Below the pieces are notes generated by a model. The model searched no databases, was not told the DNA's origin, and saw nothing but the letters and a program-made list of their open reading frames with translations. A DNA stretch of 64,000 bases from contig JAUYCF010000088.1 in assembly GCA_030692355.1 (NCBI GenBank), positions 1-64,000 of the forward strand. Direction: 5' to 3'. Origin of the DNA: Thiobacillus sp. Its GTDB lineage: Bacteria > Pseudomonadota > Gammaproteobacteria > Burkholderiales > Thiobacillaceae. Made by a program: the position numbers and the translations under genes. This document shows, in pieces, positions 38,458 to 47,866 of the stretch (positions are counted from its first letter, which is position 1; every line of letters starts with the position of its first letter).

Positions 38458-38868
38458 TCAGTTACGCAGCGCCAGAAATTCGGATGGCGTGACGACGGGA
38501 ACCAGGCTTTGTCTGAAATCGCGCGGATTGCGGGTGACGAGGTAATCGGCCTGGCACTGGGCAGCGGTGACTGCCTGCACGGCGTCTTCAAAGTCACGCC
38601 AGCCGAGCGCCAGTGCCTGCTGCAGAACCAGATTATCAACCGGCTCGACGCGGAGCAAAGTGGTCAGGTCGATCAGAACAGCGGCGGTCTTTTGTTGCCC
38701 TGGATGCCTGGCCAACAGGTCATGCAGGGTGGTGAGGGTGTGTGCGGCGATATGGCCCGATGCGCTGCCCTGTTCGATGTGTGCCAGCAAGCGCGCCGAA
38801 TCGTCGAACCAGGGCTCACGTTGCGCCAGCACGTCGAGCACGACGTTGATGTCGATGAAGAGCCTCAC
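38458..38868 (-). CDS. PIN-domain toxin (VapC-like)
   Basis: A 136-residue PIN-domain ribonuclease. Acidic residues of the PIN fold are visible: Asp5 (LFIDINVVLDVL), the central Glu/Asp block (RDFEDAVQAVTAAQC) and the late DYLVTRNPRDF motif. The GTG start at 38868 overlaps the antitoxin stop. Together with the upstream gene it forms an intact type II toxin-antitoxin pair. Confidence 0.83.
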   Translation of the reverse strand: MRLFIDINVVLDVLAQREPWFDDSARLLAHIEQGSASGHIAAHTLTTLHDLLARHPGQQKTAAVLIDLTTLLRVEPVDNLVLQQALALGWRDFEDAVQAVTAAQCQADYLVTRNPRDFRQSLVPVVTPSEFLALRN

Positions 38869-39101
38869 AGCCCGTGCTTGCTGTGAAGATGGGCTTTGTA
38901 TTCTTCGATATCCGTCTGCGGCGGCAATACCCCCGCCAGACGACTGACCCGGGGCGGCAACGCTTGCCGGGCATCGTCGGGCAGGCTGGCAAGGTATTGC
39001 GTCAACAGGCGCGACAGGCTGGTTCCATGCGCGGCAACGTAGCGCTTGGCTTTTTTGACGGTGTCGGCATCGATGCTGAGCGTGAGTTTGTTGGTGGACA
39101 T
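38865..39101 (-). CDS. Antitoxin partner of the PIN toxin (DUF6364-like)
   Basis: A 78-residue protein: an N-terminal ribbon-helix-helix-like segment (KLTLSIDADTVKKAKRYVAAHGTSLSRLLTQYL) and a C-terminal toxin-binding tail (LPPQTDIEEYKAHLHSKHG). The start at 39101 is preferred because GGGG lies just upstream; an ATG at 39113 has no ribosome site. Overlap of stop and toxin start indicates coupled translation. Confidence 0.78.
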   Translation of the reverse strand: MSTNKLTLSIDADTVKKAKRYVAAHGTSLSRLLTQYLASLPDDARQALPPRVSRLAGVLPPQTDIEEYKAHLHSKHGL

Positions 39102-39119
39102 GGCGAACCCCATTGCACG

Positions 39120-39138
39120 TATTGATTGGAGATCAATA
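39120..39138. promoter_or_regulatory. Palindromic operator of the PIN toxin-antitoxin operon
   Basis: Perfect inverted repeat TATTGAT-TGGAG-ATCAATA, 18 bases upstream of the antitoxin ATG, with ACG/CGT flanks extending the symmetry by one slipped base. Likely autoregulatory site. Confidence 0.55.
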
Positions 39139-39285
39139 TACGTATCAGAATAAGATTTGCCAAGTCAGACTTTACGTGGCGTCAAATCCCTGCGGCCATT
39201 TCCGCGCGATGTGGAACACGCGAAGGCAACAAAACAAGCGCAAACAAAACCCGCCCGCAAAAGGCTTTAGACGCCCCATCTTCCC

Positions 39286-39707
39286 TCACCCGGGTTCGTC
39301 GACGTTGCCGAACGGGTTGATCACCTCAACGCCACTTGACGCGAAATGGCGCACATTGCGGGTGGCCACCTTGAGGTCGTGCAGCAATGTGGTGGCGGCA
39401 ATCAAAATATCGGCACCATCATGCCAAAGCCGGGCGGATAACACCCCCCATCGACGCGCGACGGCCGGCGTGACAGGCAATACCTGCCTTCGTAGAGATG
39501 CGGCAAACGCTCCAGCCAGCGGGTCAGTGCGTCGGCGAATGCAGGCTCTGCCCGGCGCTTTTTTTCGATGCCACGTTCGATCTCTCCGATGCTCACCACG
39601 CTCAGGAACAAATCGTCATCCCGAACCCCCGCAAGCCAGTTCAGCAACGTCGGCGATGGCCGGCGTTTGCGCAATTCCGAAATAACCACCGTGTCCGGCA
39701 GGATCAC
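39286..39707 (-). pseudogene. Frameshifted VapC/FitB-type PIN toxin
   Basis: Reading from GTG 39707 gives a PIN-domain N-terminus (VILPDTVVISELRKRRPSP ... FLSVVSIGEIERGIEKKR ... WLERLPHLYEGR). Near 39482 the frame breaks; the remainder of the PIN fold (VTPAVARRWGVLSARLWHDGADILIAATTLLHDLKVATRN) continues in another frame to a stop at 39286. Restoring one G (AGGTATTG to AGGGTATTG) repairs the whole reading frame. So a single-base deletion, or a sequencing error, inactivates the toxin. Its GTG overlaps the antitoxin stop, as expected of a TA pair. Confidence 0.75.
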
Positions 39708-39989
39708 GACAAGTCCCCGTCGCGCAGCGCCACGGGGATGCGCCCGACCGGCTTGTCGTCTTTTGGCATGGCCGGCAGGTGGGCAACGAACCCTGGCGCG
39801 GCGGCGCGCGCGTCCTGGCGCGGCGGCGCGCGCGTCCTGCCGCAACGACTCGAACGCCTGTTCCGACACCACCACCACAGCTTGACGGCCACGCCGGGTA
39901 ATGTGCTGCGGTTCGCCGCGCAAGGCCGCTTCGACGACCTGGCTGAATTAAGTTTTGGCGTCTTGCAGCCGCCACTCGCTTGCCGGCAT
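39704..39989 (-). pseudogene. Decayed Phd/YefM-type antitoxin
   Basis: From ATG 39989 (ribosome site AGGAGA) the protein starts MPASEWRLQDAKT and then hits an in-frame TAA at codon 14 (39948-39950), where intact homologues continue with FSQVVEAALRGEP. Downstream the Phd/YefM pattern HITRRGRQAVVVVSEQAFESL is clear. An exact 22-bp tandem duplication (39795-39816 and 39817-39838) then shifts the frame; without one copy the tail reads through LPAMPKDDKPVGRIPVALRDGDLS to the stop overlapping the toxin start. Two independent lesions. Confidence 0.75.
39795..39838. repeat. Exact 22-bp tandem duplication
   Basis: Two adjacent identical 22-bp copies of a GC-only stretch (CTGGCGCGGCGGCGC...) inside the antitoxin remnant. 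Because 22 is not a multiple of three, it shifts the antitoxin reading frame. Confidence 0.9.
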
Positions 39990-40215
39990 GCGTTTCTCCT
40001 GCTGGTCAGATTATCTGGTCTGACTTTGGCAGGCGAAGCAGTTTCCGTCAAATCCAGGGCGAAGGACCGAACGGAATAAATGGTCGCGGCGATACGGAGT
40101 TCGTTGATCCTGCCGACAACTTGTGCCCTCTGGGTATTCTGAATTGCTTCCCGCAGCGCCGCGCTCGCGGTCGCAATGACGAAATTCGTCTCCTTAGGCA
40201 GACCTGTGCAGTTGT

Positions 40216-41118
40216 TCAGTCCGCCGCGATCTGTTGCAGCAGCCGCAGCGGCGGCGCGCTGCCGTCCTTGTCCTGGCCGGCGTACAGGGTGAGGTGCGGA
40301 TAGGGAATCTCGATGCCGGCGGCGTCGAAGGCCTTCTTCAGGCGGTACAGGAATGCGCGGCGGACCGTCCACTGTTCGAGCGGCATGACCTTGAAGCGGC
40401 AGCGGATGACGACTGCCGAATCCGCCCACTTGTCGACCCCGGCGATTTCGAGGTCCTCCACGATTTTCTCGCCCAGTTCGGGGTCGCTGCGCATGCCGGC
40501 GGCCACTTCGCGCATCACGGCGTAAACCTCGTCGACGTCCTCGCGGTAGGCCACGCCGATGTCGAGCAGCGCGAAGGCAAAGCCACGGCTACGGTTGGTG
40601 ACGCTGGTGATGGTGCCGTTGGGGATGTAATGCACGCTGCCTTCGAAATCGCGCAGGCGGATGTAGCGCAGCGTCATCTCCTCGACCAGCCCGCCCTTGC
40701 CGGCGACCTCCACCACATCGCCCTGGCGCACCTGGTTTTCCAGCAACAGGAAGAAACCGTTGAAGTAGTCCTTGACCAGACTTTGCGCGCCGAAGCCGAT
40801 GGCGATGCCGAGCACGCCGGCGGTGGCCAGGATCGGCGCGATGGAAATGCCGACCGCGGAGAGCACCAGCATGCCGCCGACCAGCGTGATGATCACGGCG
40901 GCGACATAGCGGAATACGCGTTCCAGCGTATCCAGGCGCTTGATCCGTTCGCGATCGCCGAGGTCCTGCTGCATGTGCGTCCGCAGCCGCGCCAGTCCCT
41001 TGCGCGACAGCCTGAGCAGGAGCCAGGTCAGCGCCAGAATGATCACGACATGGAGCGCGCTTTCCAGCAGCCACAGCCAGTCGCCCAGGGCCTGTTTCAA
41101 GGTGGCGAGCAATTCCAT
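40216..41118 (-). CDS. Mechanosensitive ion channel, MscS family
   Basis: A 300-residue MscS-type channel that opens on hypo-osmotic shock. Membrane helices at about 20-42, 70-95 and the pore helix TM3 (ILATAGVLGIAIGFGAQSLVKDYFNGFFLLLENQ), then the beta domain with VRQGDVVEVAGKGGLVEEM and YIPNGTITSVTNRSR, and the alpha/beta vestibule domain to about 285. Monocistronic. The 226 bp between it and the decayed antitoxin (39990-40215) show no gene with start and ribosome site. Confidence 0.9.
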   Translation of the reverse strand: MELLATLKQALGDWLWLLESALHVVIILALTWLLLRLSRKGLARLRTHMQQDLGDRERIKRLDTLERVFRYVAAVIITLVGGMLVLSAVGISIAPILATAGVLGIAIGFGAQSLVKDYFNGFFLLLENQVRQGDVVEVAGKGGLVEEMTLRYIRLRDFEGSVHYIPNGTITSVTNRSRGFAFALLDIGVAYREDVDEVYAVMREVAAGMRSDPELGEKIVEDLEIAGVDKWADSAVVIRCRFKVMPLEQWTVRRAFLYRLKKAFDAAGIEIPYPHLTLYAGQDKDGSAPPLRLLQQIAAD

Positions 41119-41366
41119 TCATGTCTCCTTTGAGAGAGTTGGGTACGCAGGCAATAGCCATGCGCGATGCGCGCATCTTGCGAGGGTCTGCGCGGCAGAG
41201 AACGACTGCGACGGGGCGCGGTCCGATTATTTGATGGGAAACAGCGACGGCATCACACGGGATAAGGCCTGAAATGCCAGCCTGTTGGTAGTGTGCAAGT
41301 TTAGTCCCATCGATGCCGCCTGCCAAATCAACTGCCAGGATGGACCTACAATATGGATGACCACGA

Positions 41367-42470
41367 ATGGATACCACCATGACGACGCGCGATCTGCCTG
41401 CTTTTTTTCTGGCCCTGCTTGCGACATTTTCCATGCACGCCCTGCACGCCGCGGAACCGGCCCCGGCTGCCCAAATGGGCGCGTACTACGGCAGCAAGGC
41501 AACCGAATATCCCGCCTGGTTCAAGGCCAGCTTTCTGGATCTGCGGGAAGACATCGACGAAGCGCGCAAAAACGGCAAGCGCGTCATCCTGATGTTCACC
41601 CAGGACGGCTGCCCGTATTGTTCGGCGCTGGTGGAACGCAATCTGTCGCAGCGCGAGCTCGAGGCCACGATGCGGGAAAAGTTCGACGTCATCGCGGTCA
41701 ACATCTGGGGCGACCGCGAGGTCGTCGGGCTGGATGGCAAGTCATATACGGAAAAGAGCTACAGCGCGGCGCTGAAGATCCAGTTCACCCCCAGCCTGCT
41801 GTTTTTCGACGAGGCAGGTAAAACCGTCCTGCGGCTCAACGGCTATGTGCCGCCGGCACGCATGCAGGCCGCGCTCGACTGGGTCGGCGAACGCCATGAA
41901 AGCAAGATCGCCTTCCGCGATTTCGTCGCCGCGCGCGAAGCGCCCAAAAAACAGGCCTCGGGCGAGATGATCGGGGAGGACTTCTTCCTGAAAAACGCCA
42001 CCGACCTGCGGCGCCGCGGCAAGCCGTCCAGGCCGCTCGCGGTGTTCTTCGAGCAGAAGGACTGCCCCGACTGCGAGGTGCTGCATCGCCGCGTGCTGGC
42101 CGACCCGGAAACCCGTGAGGTCATCGCCAGGTTCGACAACGTGCAGCTCGACATGTGGTCGCGCGACCTCATCACCACGCCGGAAGGCCAGCGTATGGCG
42201 GTGCGCGACTGGGTGCGCCAGCTCGGCGTCAACTACGCCCCCGGCATCGTCCTGTTCGACCCGGCCGGCAAGGAAGCCATCCGCTGGGAATCGTCCTTCC
42301 GCGTGTTCCATACCCTGGGCATGTTCGATTACGTCGCGTCGGGCGAACACCTCCGGGAGGCCAACTTCCAGCGCTTTCTGTCCGCCAGGACCGAGCACAT
42401 CCGCGAATCCGGGCGCGACGTGAATATCTGGCGCTACGCGGACGAACCGGTCGCCCCCCCCGCACCCTGA
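41367..42470 (+). CDS. Periplasmic protein with two thioredoxin-like domains
   Basis: A 367-residue exported protein. Signal peptide about 8-29 (LPAFFLALLATFSMHALHAA). Domain 1 (about 50-175) has the redox motif CPYC (82-85) and a cis-Pro loop FTPSLLFFD; domain 2 (about 200-345) has CPDC (233-236) and YAPGIVLFD. Resembles SoxW/thioredoxin-fold proteins of sulfur oxidisers. Two active CxxC sites in one chain suggest a disulfide relay or reductase in the periplasm. An alternative ATG is at 41379. A C8 tract (42454-42461) lies three codons before the stop. Precedes the second mrp operon by 194 bp. Confidence 0.78.
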   Translation: MDTTMTTRDLPAFFLALLATFSMHALHAAEPAPAAQMGAYYGSKATEYPAWFKASFLDLREDIDEARKNGKRVILMFTQDGCPYCSALVERNLSQRELEATMREKFDVIAVNIWGDREVVGLDGKSYTEKSYSAALKIQFTPSLLFFDEAGKTVLRLNGYVPPARMQAALDWVGERHESKIAFRDFVAAREAPKKQASGEMIGEDFFLKNATDLRRRGKPSRPLAVFFEQKDCPDCEVLHRRVLADPETREVIARFDNVQLDMWSRDLITTPEGQRMAVRDWVRQLGVNYAPGIVLFDPAGKEAIRWESSFRVFHTLGMFDYVASGEHLREANFQRFLSARTEHIRESGRDVNIWRYADEPVAPPAP

Positions 42471-42664
42471 GCGGCGCCACGGCATGCCGGTGCCTGGCGA
42501 TCCGCCACGCGCGAACGCTGGCCGACGCCTTGCCGGCATCCTGCGCACTTGCGACTAAACCGCGCAACGCACTGCCCATGCCAGGCGCAGACTCATGGCG
42601 GGGCAACTCACGTTAGAATGGCCGCGTTTTCCGCCGCACGCTGGACCCCATCCCGATTCCATCG

Positions 42665-45463
42665 ATGACGCTTTTCTTCGCTGTACTGACCCCGTTCATG
42701 GGCGCGGCCCTGGTTGCGCTGGCGTCCCGCCTCGGACGCTCGCATTCCGCATGGGCGGCGGGCGCGGTCACGCTGGCGGCAATCGCCTGGCTGGCGCCTT
42801 CGCTGCACCTGCCGTTCGAGGGCGCCACGCTGATCCAGCAGCACGACTGGATGCCGGCCCTGGGGCTCAACCTCGCGTTCCGCCTCGACGGCCTGGCGCT
42901 GCTGTTCGCCGGGCTCATCCTCGGCATCGGCCTCCTGATCGTGCTGTATGCGCGCTACTACCTGTCCGAGCGCGACAGCATGGGGCGCTTCTACAGCTAT
43001 CTGATGCTGTTCATGGGCTCGATGCTCGGCATCGTGCTGTCGGAAAACCTGATCCAGCTCCTGATCTTCTGGGAGCTGACCAGCCTGTCGTCCTTCCTGC
43101 TGATCAGCTACTGGCAGCACCGCGAGGAAGGCCGCCAGGGCGCGCGCATGGCGCTGGCGGTGACCGGCGCCGGCGGCTTCGCCATGCTGGGCGGCTTTCT
43201 GCTGCTCGGCCACATCGTCGGCAGCTACGAGCTGTCCGTGGTGCTCGCCTCGGGCGACCTGATCCGCGAACACCCGCTCTATGTGCCGACGCTGACGCTG
43301 ATCCTGCTCGGCGTGTTCACCAAGTCGGCACAGTTCCCCTTTCACTTCTGGCTGCCGCACGCGATGGCCGCGCCCACCCCGGTGTCGGCCTACCTGCATT
43401 CGGCGACGATGGTGAAGGCCGGCGTGTTCCTGCTGGCGCGGCTATTCCCGGCACTGTCCGGCACCGCGGAATGGTTCTGGCTGGTCTCCGGCGCAGGGCT
43501 GGCCACGCTGCTGCTGGGCGCCTACGTCGCGCTGTTCAAGCATGATTTGAAGGGCCTGCTGGCCTATTCGACCATCAGCCACCTCGGCCTGATCACGCTG
43601 CTGTTCGGCCTGTCGACGCCGCTGGCGGCGGTAGCCGGCGTGTTCCACATCATCAACCACGCCACCTTCAAGGCCTCGCTGTTCATGGCAGCCGGCATCA
43701 TCGACCACGAGGCGGGCACGCGCGACATGCGGCGCTTGAACGGCCTGTGGAAGTTCATGCCCTACACCGCGACGCTGGCGATGGTGGCTGCCGCCGCGAT
43801 GGCCGGGGTGCCGCTCATGAACGGCTTTCTCTCCAAGGAAATGTTCTTCGCCGAAGCGATGCACATTTCCGAAGGCCATGTCGGCGGCTGGCTGCTGCCC
43901 GCGCTGGTGACCCTGGCCGGCGCGCTGGCGGTGGCCTACTCGATCCGCTTCATCCACGACGTCTTTTTCAACGGCGAGCCGGTGGACCTGCCGAAGACGC
44001 CGCACGAGCCGCCGCGCTGGATGAAGGTGCCGGTGGAAATCCTGGTGGTGCTGTGCCTGGCGGTCGGCATCGCGCCCGCGCTCACCGTCGGCCCGCTGCT
44101 GGCGGTGGCGGCACAGAGCACCCTGCAGACGCCGCTGCCCGACTACCACCTGGCGCTGTGGCACGGCATCAACCCGGCGCTGGTCATGAGCCTGATCGCG
44201 CTGGCCGGCGGCACGCTGATTTACCTGGCGCGCCGCCCACTGTTCGCCTGGCACGAGCGCGGCCTCGGCCGGCTCGACGCGCGCGTGGTCTTCAACGCAT
44301 TGCAGGATGGGCTGTTCGCCCTGGCGCGCTCAATCACCCGCCTGATCGACACCGGCTCGCTGCAGCGCCAGGTGTTCTTCCTGCTGTCAGCCGCCCTGGT
44401 GCTCGGCGTCGCGCCGTGGCTGGGCGGCGGCACGCCGCTGGCCGGCGGCCGCGAAGGCCTGCCGCTCGACGCCGTCAGCCTGCTCGCCGCCAGCACCCTG
44501 ATCGTCGCCACGCTGGCTACCGTGTGGCTGCACCGGCAGCGTTTCATCGCACTGGTGATGATCGGCGTGGTGGGACTGGTGGTGGCGCTGACCTTCGTCA
44601 AGTTTTCCGCGCCCGACCTCGCGCTGACCCAGCTGTCGGTCGAGATCGTCACCATCGTCCTGCTGCTGCTGGCGCTCTACTTCCTGCCGCAGCATGCCGC
44701 GCCGGAACAAGACCGCGCGCGGCTCTGGCGCGACGGCGCGATCGCGCTGACGGCAGGCGCCGGCACCGCCGCGCTGGCGTGGGCGGTGCTGACCCGGCCC
44801 TACGACACCATTGCCGGCTACTTCCTCGCCAACAGCGTGCCGGGCGGCGGCGGCAGCAACGTGGTGAACGTCATCCTGGTCGACTTCCGCGGCTACGACA
44901 CGCTGGGCGAGATCACCGTGCTGGCGCTGGCCGGGCTCGGCATCGTGGCGATGCTGCAGGGCCTGTCGCTGAACGCGCCCAGCCGCGACGCCGCCGGCCG
45001 CAACTGGGATGCCGACGCCCACCCGGCCATCATGGCCACGCTGACCCGCATCCTGTTGCCGCTGGCGCTGCTGGTCGCGGTGTTCATCCTGTTGCGCGGC
45101 CACAACCAGCCGGGCGGCGGCTTCATCGCCGGCCTCATCACGGCGGTGGCGCTGATCGTGCAGTACCTCGCCAACGGCGCGGCCTGGACCCACCGGCGCA
45201 TGGCCTCCGACAGCCATCCGATGGTCGCGTGGGGACTGGCAATCGCCGCCTTCACCGGGCTGGCGAGCTGGCTGTTCGGCTATCCCTTCCTCACCTCGAC
45301 CTTCAGCCACATGGACTGGCCGGTCGTCGGCGAGTTCGAGCTGGCCTCGGCGATGGCGTTCGACCTTGGCGTGTTCCTCGTCGTCGTCGGCGCCACGCTG
45401 ATGATCCTGGTCAACCTCGGCGGCCTGCATCACACCCTGCCCAAACACCGGGAAAAACACTGA
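42665..45463 (+). CDS. mrpA: Mrp antiporter subunit A-B fusion (system 2)
   Basis: A 932-residue PhaAB/MrpA-type protein. N-terminal NuoL-like antiporter module (about 1-500; TM5 Glu in [41 protein letters not shown]), an MbhD/DUF4040 and MbhE module (about 610-740; [33 protein letters not shown]), and a C-terminal MnhB domain (about 780-930; [15 protein letters not shown]). With subunit B fused, the operon is A(B)-C-D-E-F-G, the proteobacterial Pha order. A TAGAAT -10-like box is at 42614-42619. The stop overlaps the mrpC start. Confidence 0.93.
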   Translation: MTLFFAVLTPFMGAALVALASRLGRSHSAWAAGAVTLAAIAWLAPSLHLPFEGATLIQQHDWMPALGLNLAFRLDGLALLFAGLILGIGLLIVLYARYYLSERDSMGRFYSYLMLFMGSMLGIVLSENLIQLLIFWELTSLSSFLLISYWQHREEGRQGARMALAVTGAGGFAMLGGFLLLGHIVGSYELSVVLASGDLIREHPLYVPTLTLILLGVFTKSAQFPFHFWLPHAMAAPTPVSAYLHSATMVKAGVFLLARLFPALSGTAEWFWLVSGAGLATLLLGAYVALFKHDLKGLLAYSTISHLGLITLLFGLSTPLAAVAGVFHIINHATFKASLFMAAGIIDHEAGTRDMRRLNGLWKFMPYTATLAMVAAAAMAGVPLMNGFLSKEMFFAEAMHISEGHVGGWLLPALVTLAGALAVAYSIRFIHDVFFNGEPVDLPKTPHEPPRWMKVPVEILVVLCLAVGIAPALTVGPLLAVAAQSTLQTPLPDYHLALWHGINPALVMSLIALAGGTLIYLARRPLFAWHERGLGRLDARVVFNALQDGLFALARSITRLIDTGSLQRQVFFLLSAALVLGVAPWLGGGTPLAGGREGLPLDAVSLLAASTLIVATLATVWLHRQRFIALVMIGVVGLVVALTFVKFSAPDLALTQLSVEIVTIVLLLLALYFLPQHAAPEQDRARLWRDGAIALTAGAGTAALAWAVLTRPYDTIAGYFLANSVPGGGGSNVVNVILVDFRGYDTLGEITVLALAGLGIVAMLQGLSLNAPSRDAAGRNWDADAHPAIMATLTRILLPLALLVAVFILLRGHNQPGGGFIAGLITAVALIVQYLANGAAWTHRRMASDSHPMVAWGLAIAAFTGLASWLFGYPFLTSTFSHMDWPVVGEFELASAMAFDLGVFLVVVGATLMILVNLGGLHHTLPKHREKH

Positions 45464-45807
45464 TGGAAATGTTGATTGCCCTGGTCATCGGCGTGCTCAC
45501 CGCGGGCGGCGTGTTCCTCGCATTGCGCGGGCAGACCTTTCCGGTGGTGCTGGGACTCACCCTCATGTCCTACGCCGTCAACCTGTTCCTGTTCGTCATG
45601 GGCCGGCTCGCCATCGGCGTGCCGCCGGTGATCAGCGATGCGGCGGCAGGCTACACCGACCCGCTGCCGCAGGCGCTGGTGCTCACCGCCATCGTCATCA
45701 GCTTCGGCATGACCGCCTTCGTCATCGTGCTGGCGCTGAAGGCGCGCGCCGAACTCGGCAACGACCATGTCGACGGCCGCCACCACAATGAGGACCGGCA
45801 CGCATGA
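45463..45807 (+). CDS. mrpC: Mrp antiporter subunit C (system 2)
   Basis: A 114-residue NuoK-like membrane protein with three helices, including GLTLMSYAVNLFLFVMGRL and DPLPQALVLTAIVISFGMTAFVIVL. The start shares bases with the mrpA stop (TGATG) and its end overlaps mrpD by four bases. The C-terminus is His/Asp rich (GNDHVDGRHHNEDRHA), longer than in system 1. Confidence 0.92.
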   Translation: MEMLIALVIGVLTAGGVFLALRGQTFPVVLGLTLMSYAVNLFLFVMGRLAIGVPPVISDAAAGYTDPLPQALVLTAIVISFGMTAFVIVLALKARAELGNDHVDGRHHNEDRHA

Positions 45808-47372
45808 ACTGGCTCGATCATCTGCCCATCCTGCCGGTGGTGCTGCCGCTTATCGCAGGCATCGTTTTGCTGGGGCTGCGCAGCCGCAGCCTGGCGGTGC
45901 AGCGCGGCGTCAGCCTCGTCGCCGCCCTGGCGCTGATTCCGCTGGCGATCGCGCTGGTGCAAACGGCCAGTGACGGCACCCAGCTGGTCTACCAGCTCGG
46001 CAACTGGGCCGCGCCCTATGGCATCGTGCTGGTGGTCGACCGGCTGGCGGCGTGGCTGCTGCTGACGACGGCCCTGCTGGCGGTGTTCGCACTGCTGGTC
46101 GCAATCCGCGGCAGCGACACGCAAGGCCGCCACTTCCACGTGCTGTTCCAGCTGCAGCTGTTCGGCCTGAACGGCGCCTTCCTCACCGGCGACCTGTTCA
46201 ACCTGTTCGTCTTCTTCGAGATCCTGCTGCTCGCCTCCTACGGCCTGCTGCTGCACGGCGGCGGCCGCCAGCGGGTGAAGGCGGGGCTGCATTTCGTCGT
46301 CATCAACCTGGTCGGCTCGACGCTATTCCTGTTCGCCGTCGGCACCTTGTACGGGGTAACCGGCACCCTCAACATGGCCGACCTCGCGGTGAAGCTCGCG
46401 GCCACGCCGCCGGACAACCTGGCGCTGGTGCAATCCGCCGGCCTGCTGCTGTTCGCCGTGTTCGCGCTGAAGGCGGCGCTGTTGCCGCTCTACCTGTGGC
46501 TGCCCGCCGCCTACGCCCATACCAGCGCGCCGGTGGCGGCGCTGTTTGCCATCATGACCAAGGTCGGCGCCTACAGCATCCTGCGTGTCTACACGCTGAT
46601 GTTCGGCGACGACGCCGGACCGGTCGCCAACCTGCTCGACCCCTGGCTGGCGCCGCTGGCGCTGGCGACGCTCACGCTCGGCATGCTCGGCGTGGTGGCC
46701 AGCACCACGCTGCGGCAGCAAGCGGCCTATCTGGTGGTGGCCTCGATCGGCAGCCTGCTCCTGGCCTTCGGCCTCGGCAGCCCCGATGCAATCGCCGCCG
46801 GCCTGTACTACCTGCCGCATTCCACCTTCGCCGCGGCCGCGCTGTTCCTGCTGACCGATTCGATCAGCCGGGCGCGCGGCGAATTCGCCGACCGCTTCGA
46901 GTCCGGCCCCGAGATGCCCGGCGCGCGCGTGCTGGGCGGGCTGTTCTTTGTCGCCGCCGTGGCCATCGCCGGGCTGCCGCCGCTGTCGGGCTTCCTCGGC
47001 AAGTTCATGCTGCTCAAAGCCGCGCTCGACTCGCCGCTGATGCCCTGGGTGTGGAGTATCGTTCTGGTCACCGGGCTGCTGAGTATGATCGCGCTGGCGC
47101 GGAGCGGCAGCCTGCTGTTCTATCGCACCCACAGCCCATACGACTCCACACGGGCTTCAGCCCGTAGTGGATCGGAGTCCTTTAGGGCGCATGATGCGGC
47201 GTCGCTGACGCCGCCGTCGATGGCCGCACTGGCGCCCGTCGGCGGCCTGCTGCTGCTGGTCGCAGGCCTGGTGATCTGGGCCGGACCGCTGTCCGATTAC
47301 GCCAGCGCCACCGCGGCGCAGCTGCTGGCGCCGCAGCAGTACATCGAAGCCGTGTTGGGGCGCACGCCATGA
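45804..47372 (+). CDS. mrpD: Mrp antiporter subunit D (system 2), with palindromic insert
   Basis: A 522-residue MrpD/NuoN-like antiporter subunit with about 14 helices. TM5 Glu is kept (FNLFVFFEILLLASYG) and TM7 Lys lies in LKAALLPLYLWLPAAYAHTSAP. Between helix 13 (IALARSGSLLFYRTH) and the last helix (MAALAPVGGLLLLVAGLVIWAG) sits a hydrophilic segment, residues about 446-462 (DSTRASARSGSESFRA), encoded by a palindrome also found in yhdP. ATGA overlap with mrpE. Confidence 0.92.
   Translation: MNWLDHLPILPVVLPLIAGIVLLGLRSRSLAVQRGVSLVAALALIPLAIALVQTASDGTQLVYQLGNWAAPYGIVLVVDRLAAWLLLTTALLAVFALLVAIRGSDTQGRHFHVLFQLQLFGLNGAFLTGDLFNLFVFFEILLLASYGLLLHGGGRQRVKAGLHFVVINLVGSTLFLFAVGTLYGVTGTLNMADLAVKLAATPPDNLALVQSAGLLLFAVFALKAALLPLYLWLPAAYAHTSAPVAALFAIMTKVGAYSILRVYTLMFGDDAGPVANLLDPWLAPLALATLTLGMLGVVASTTLRQQAAYLVVASIGSLLLAFGLGSPDAIAAGLYYLPHSTFAAAALFLLTDSISRARGEFADRFESGPEMPGARVLGGLFFVAAVAIAGLPPLSGFLGKFMLLKAALDSPLMPWVWSIVLVTGLLSMIALARSGSLLFYRTHSPYDSTRASARSGSESFRAHDAASLTPPSMAALAPVGGLLLLVAGLVIWAGPLSDYASATAAQLLAPQQYIEAVLGRTP
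47141..47187 (+). repeat. In-frame palindromic element, copy 2 (inside mrpD)
   Basis: A 47-bp imperfect palindrome: core CCACACGGGCTTCAGCCC..GTGG with outer arms GACTCC/GGAGTC. 42 of 47 bases match 2643-2689 (minus strand) inside yhdP, and the reading frame is the same in both genes. It falls in the loop before the last membrane helix, where an insert is tolerable. Confidence 0.8.
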
Positions 47373-47866
47373 GACGCTTGCTGCCGCATCCCCTGCTGAC
47401 CGTCTCGCTCGCCCTCCTGTGGCTGCTGCTGGTCAACCAGCTGACCGCCGGCCACGTCGTGCTGGGCGCGCTGCTCGGCTGGCTGATTCCCTTCGCCACC
47501 TCGAGCTTCTGGCCGGAACGCATCCGCATCCACCATCCGCTCACCCTGCTGCGCTTCCTCGGCGTGTTCGTCATCGACATCGTACGCGGCAGCTTCCTGG
47601 TCGCCTCGCTGATCCTCAAGGGCCCCAAGCGCCTGCGCCCGGCCTTCGTCGAGGTGCCGCTGGCGCTCGAAACCGATCTCGCAATCGGCCTGCTGGCCAA
47701 CACCATCTCGCTGACGCCGGGCACGGTGTCGGCCAATCTGAGCGCGGACAAGCGCACCCTGATCGTTCACACGCTGGATACCGGCGACGCCGCCGCCCTG
47801 GTCGCCGAGATCAAGCAACGTTACGAAATGCCGCTGAAAAAAATCTTCGAAGAAGGGAGCGAATGA
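47369..47866 (+). CDS. mrpE: Mrp antiporter subunit E (system 2)
   Basis: A 165-residue MnhE family protein: helices TVSLALLWLLLVNQLTAGHVVLGALLGWLIP, the block LLRFLGVFVIDIVRGSFLVASLIL, and the cytosolic motif LLANTISLTPGTVSANLSADKRTLIVHTLD. Overlaps mrpD by four bases; its stop overlaps the mrpF start. Confidence 0.92.
   Translation: MRRLLPHPLLTVSLALLWLLLVNQLTAGHVVLGALLGWLIPFATSSFWPERIRIHHPLTLLRFLGVFVIDIVRGSFLVASLILKGPKRLRPAFVEVPLALETDLAIGLLANTISLTPGTVSANLSADKRTLIVHTLDTGDAAALVAEIKQRYEMPLKKIFEEGSE

Noticed and set aside
39285-39300. A tRNA-like TTCG near CCCGGGTTCG
   Set aside because: No cloverleaf can be drawn around it; no tRNA or rRNA gene was recognised anywhere in the window.
39990-40215. 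A minus-strand open frame before the decayed antitoxin (ETNFVIATASAALREAIQ...)
   Set aside because: No start codon with a ribosome site and no recognised domain; left as intergenic.
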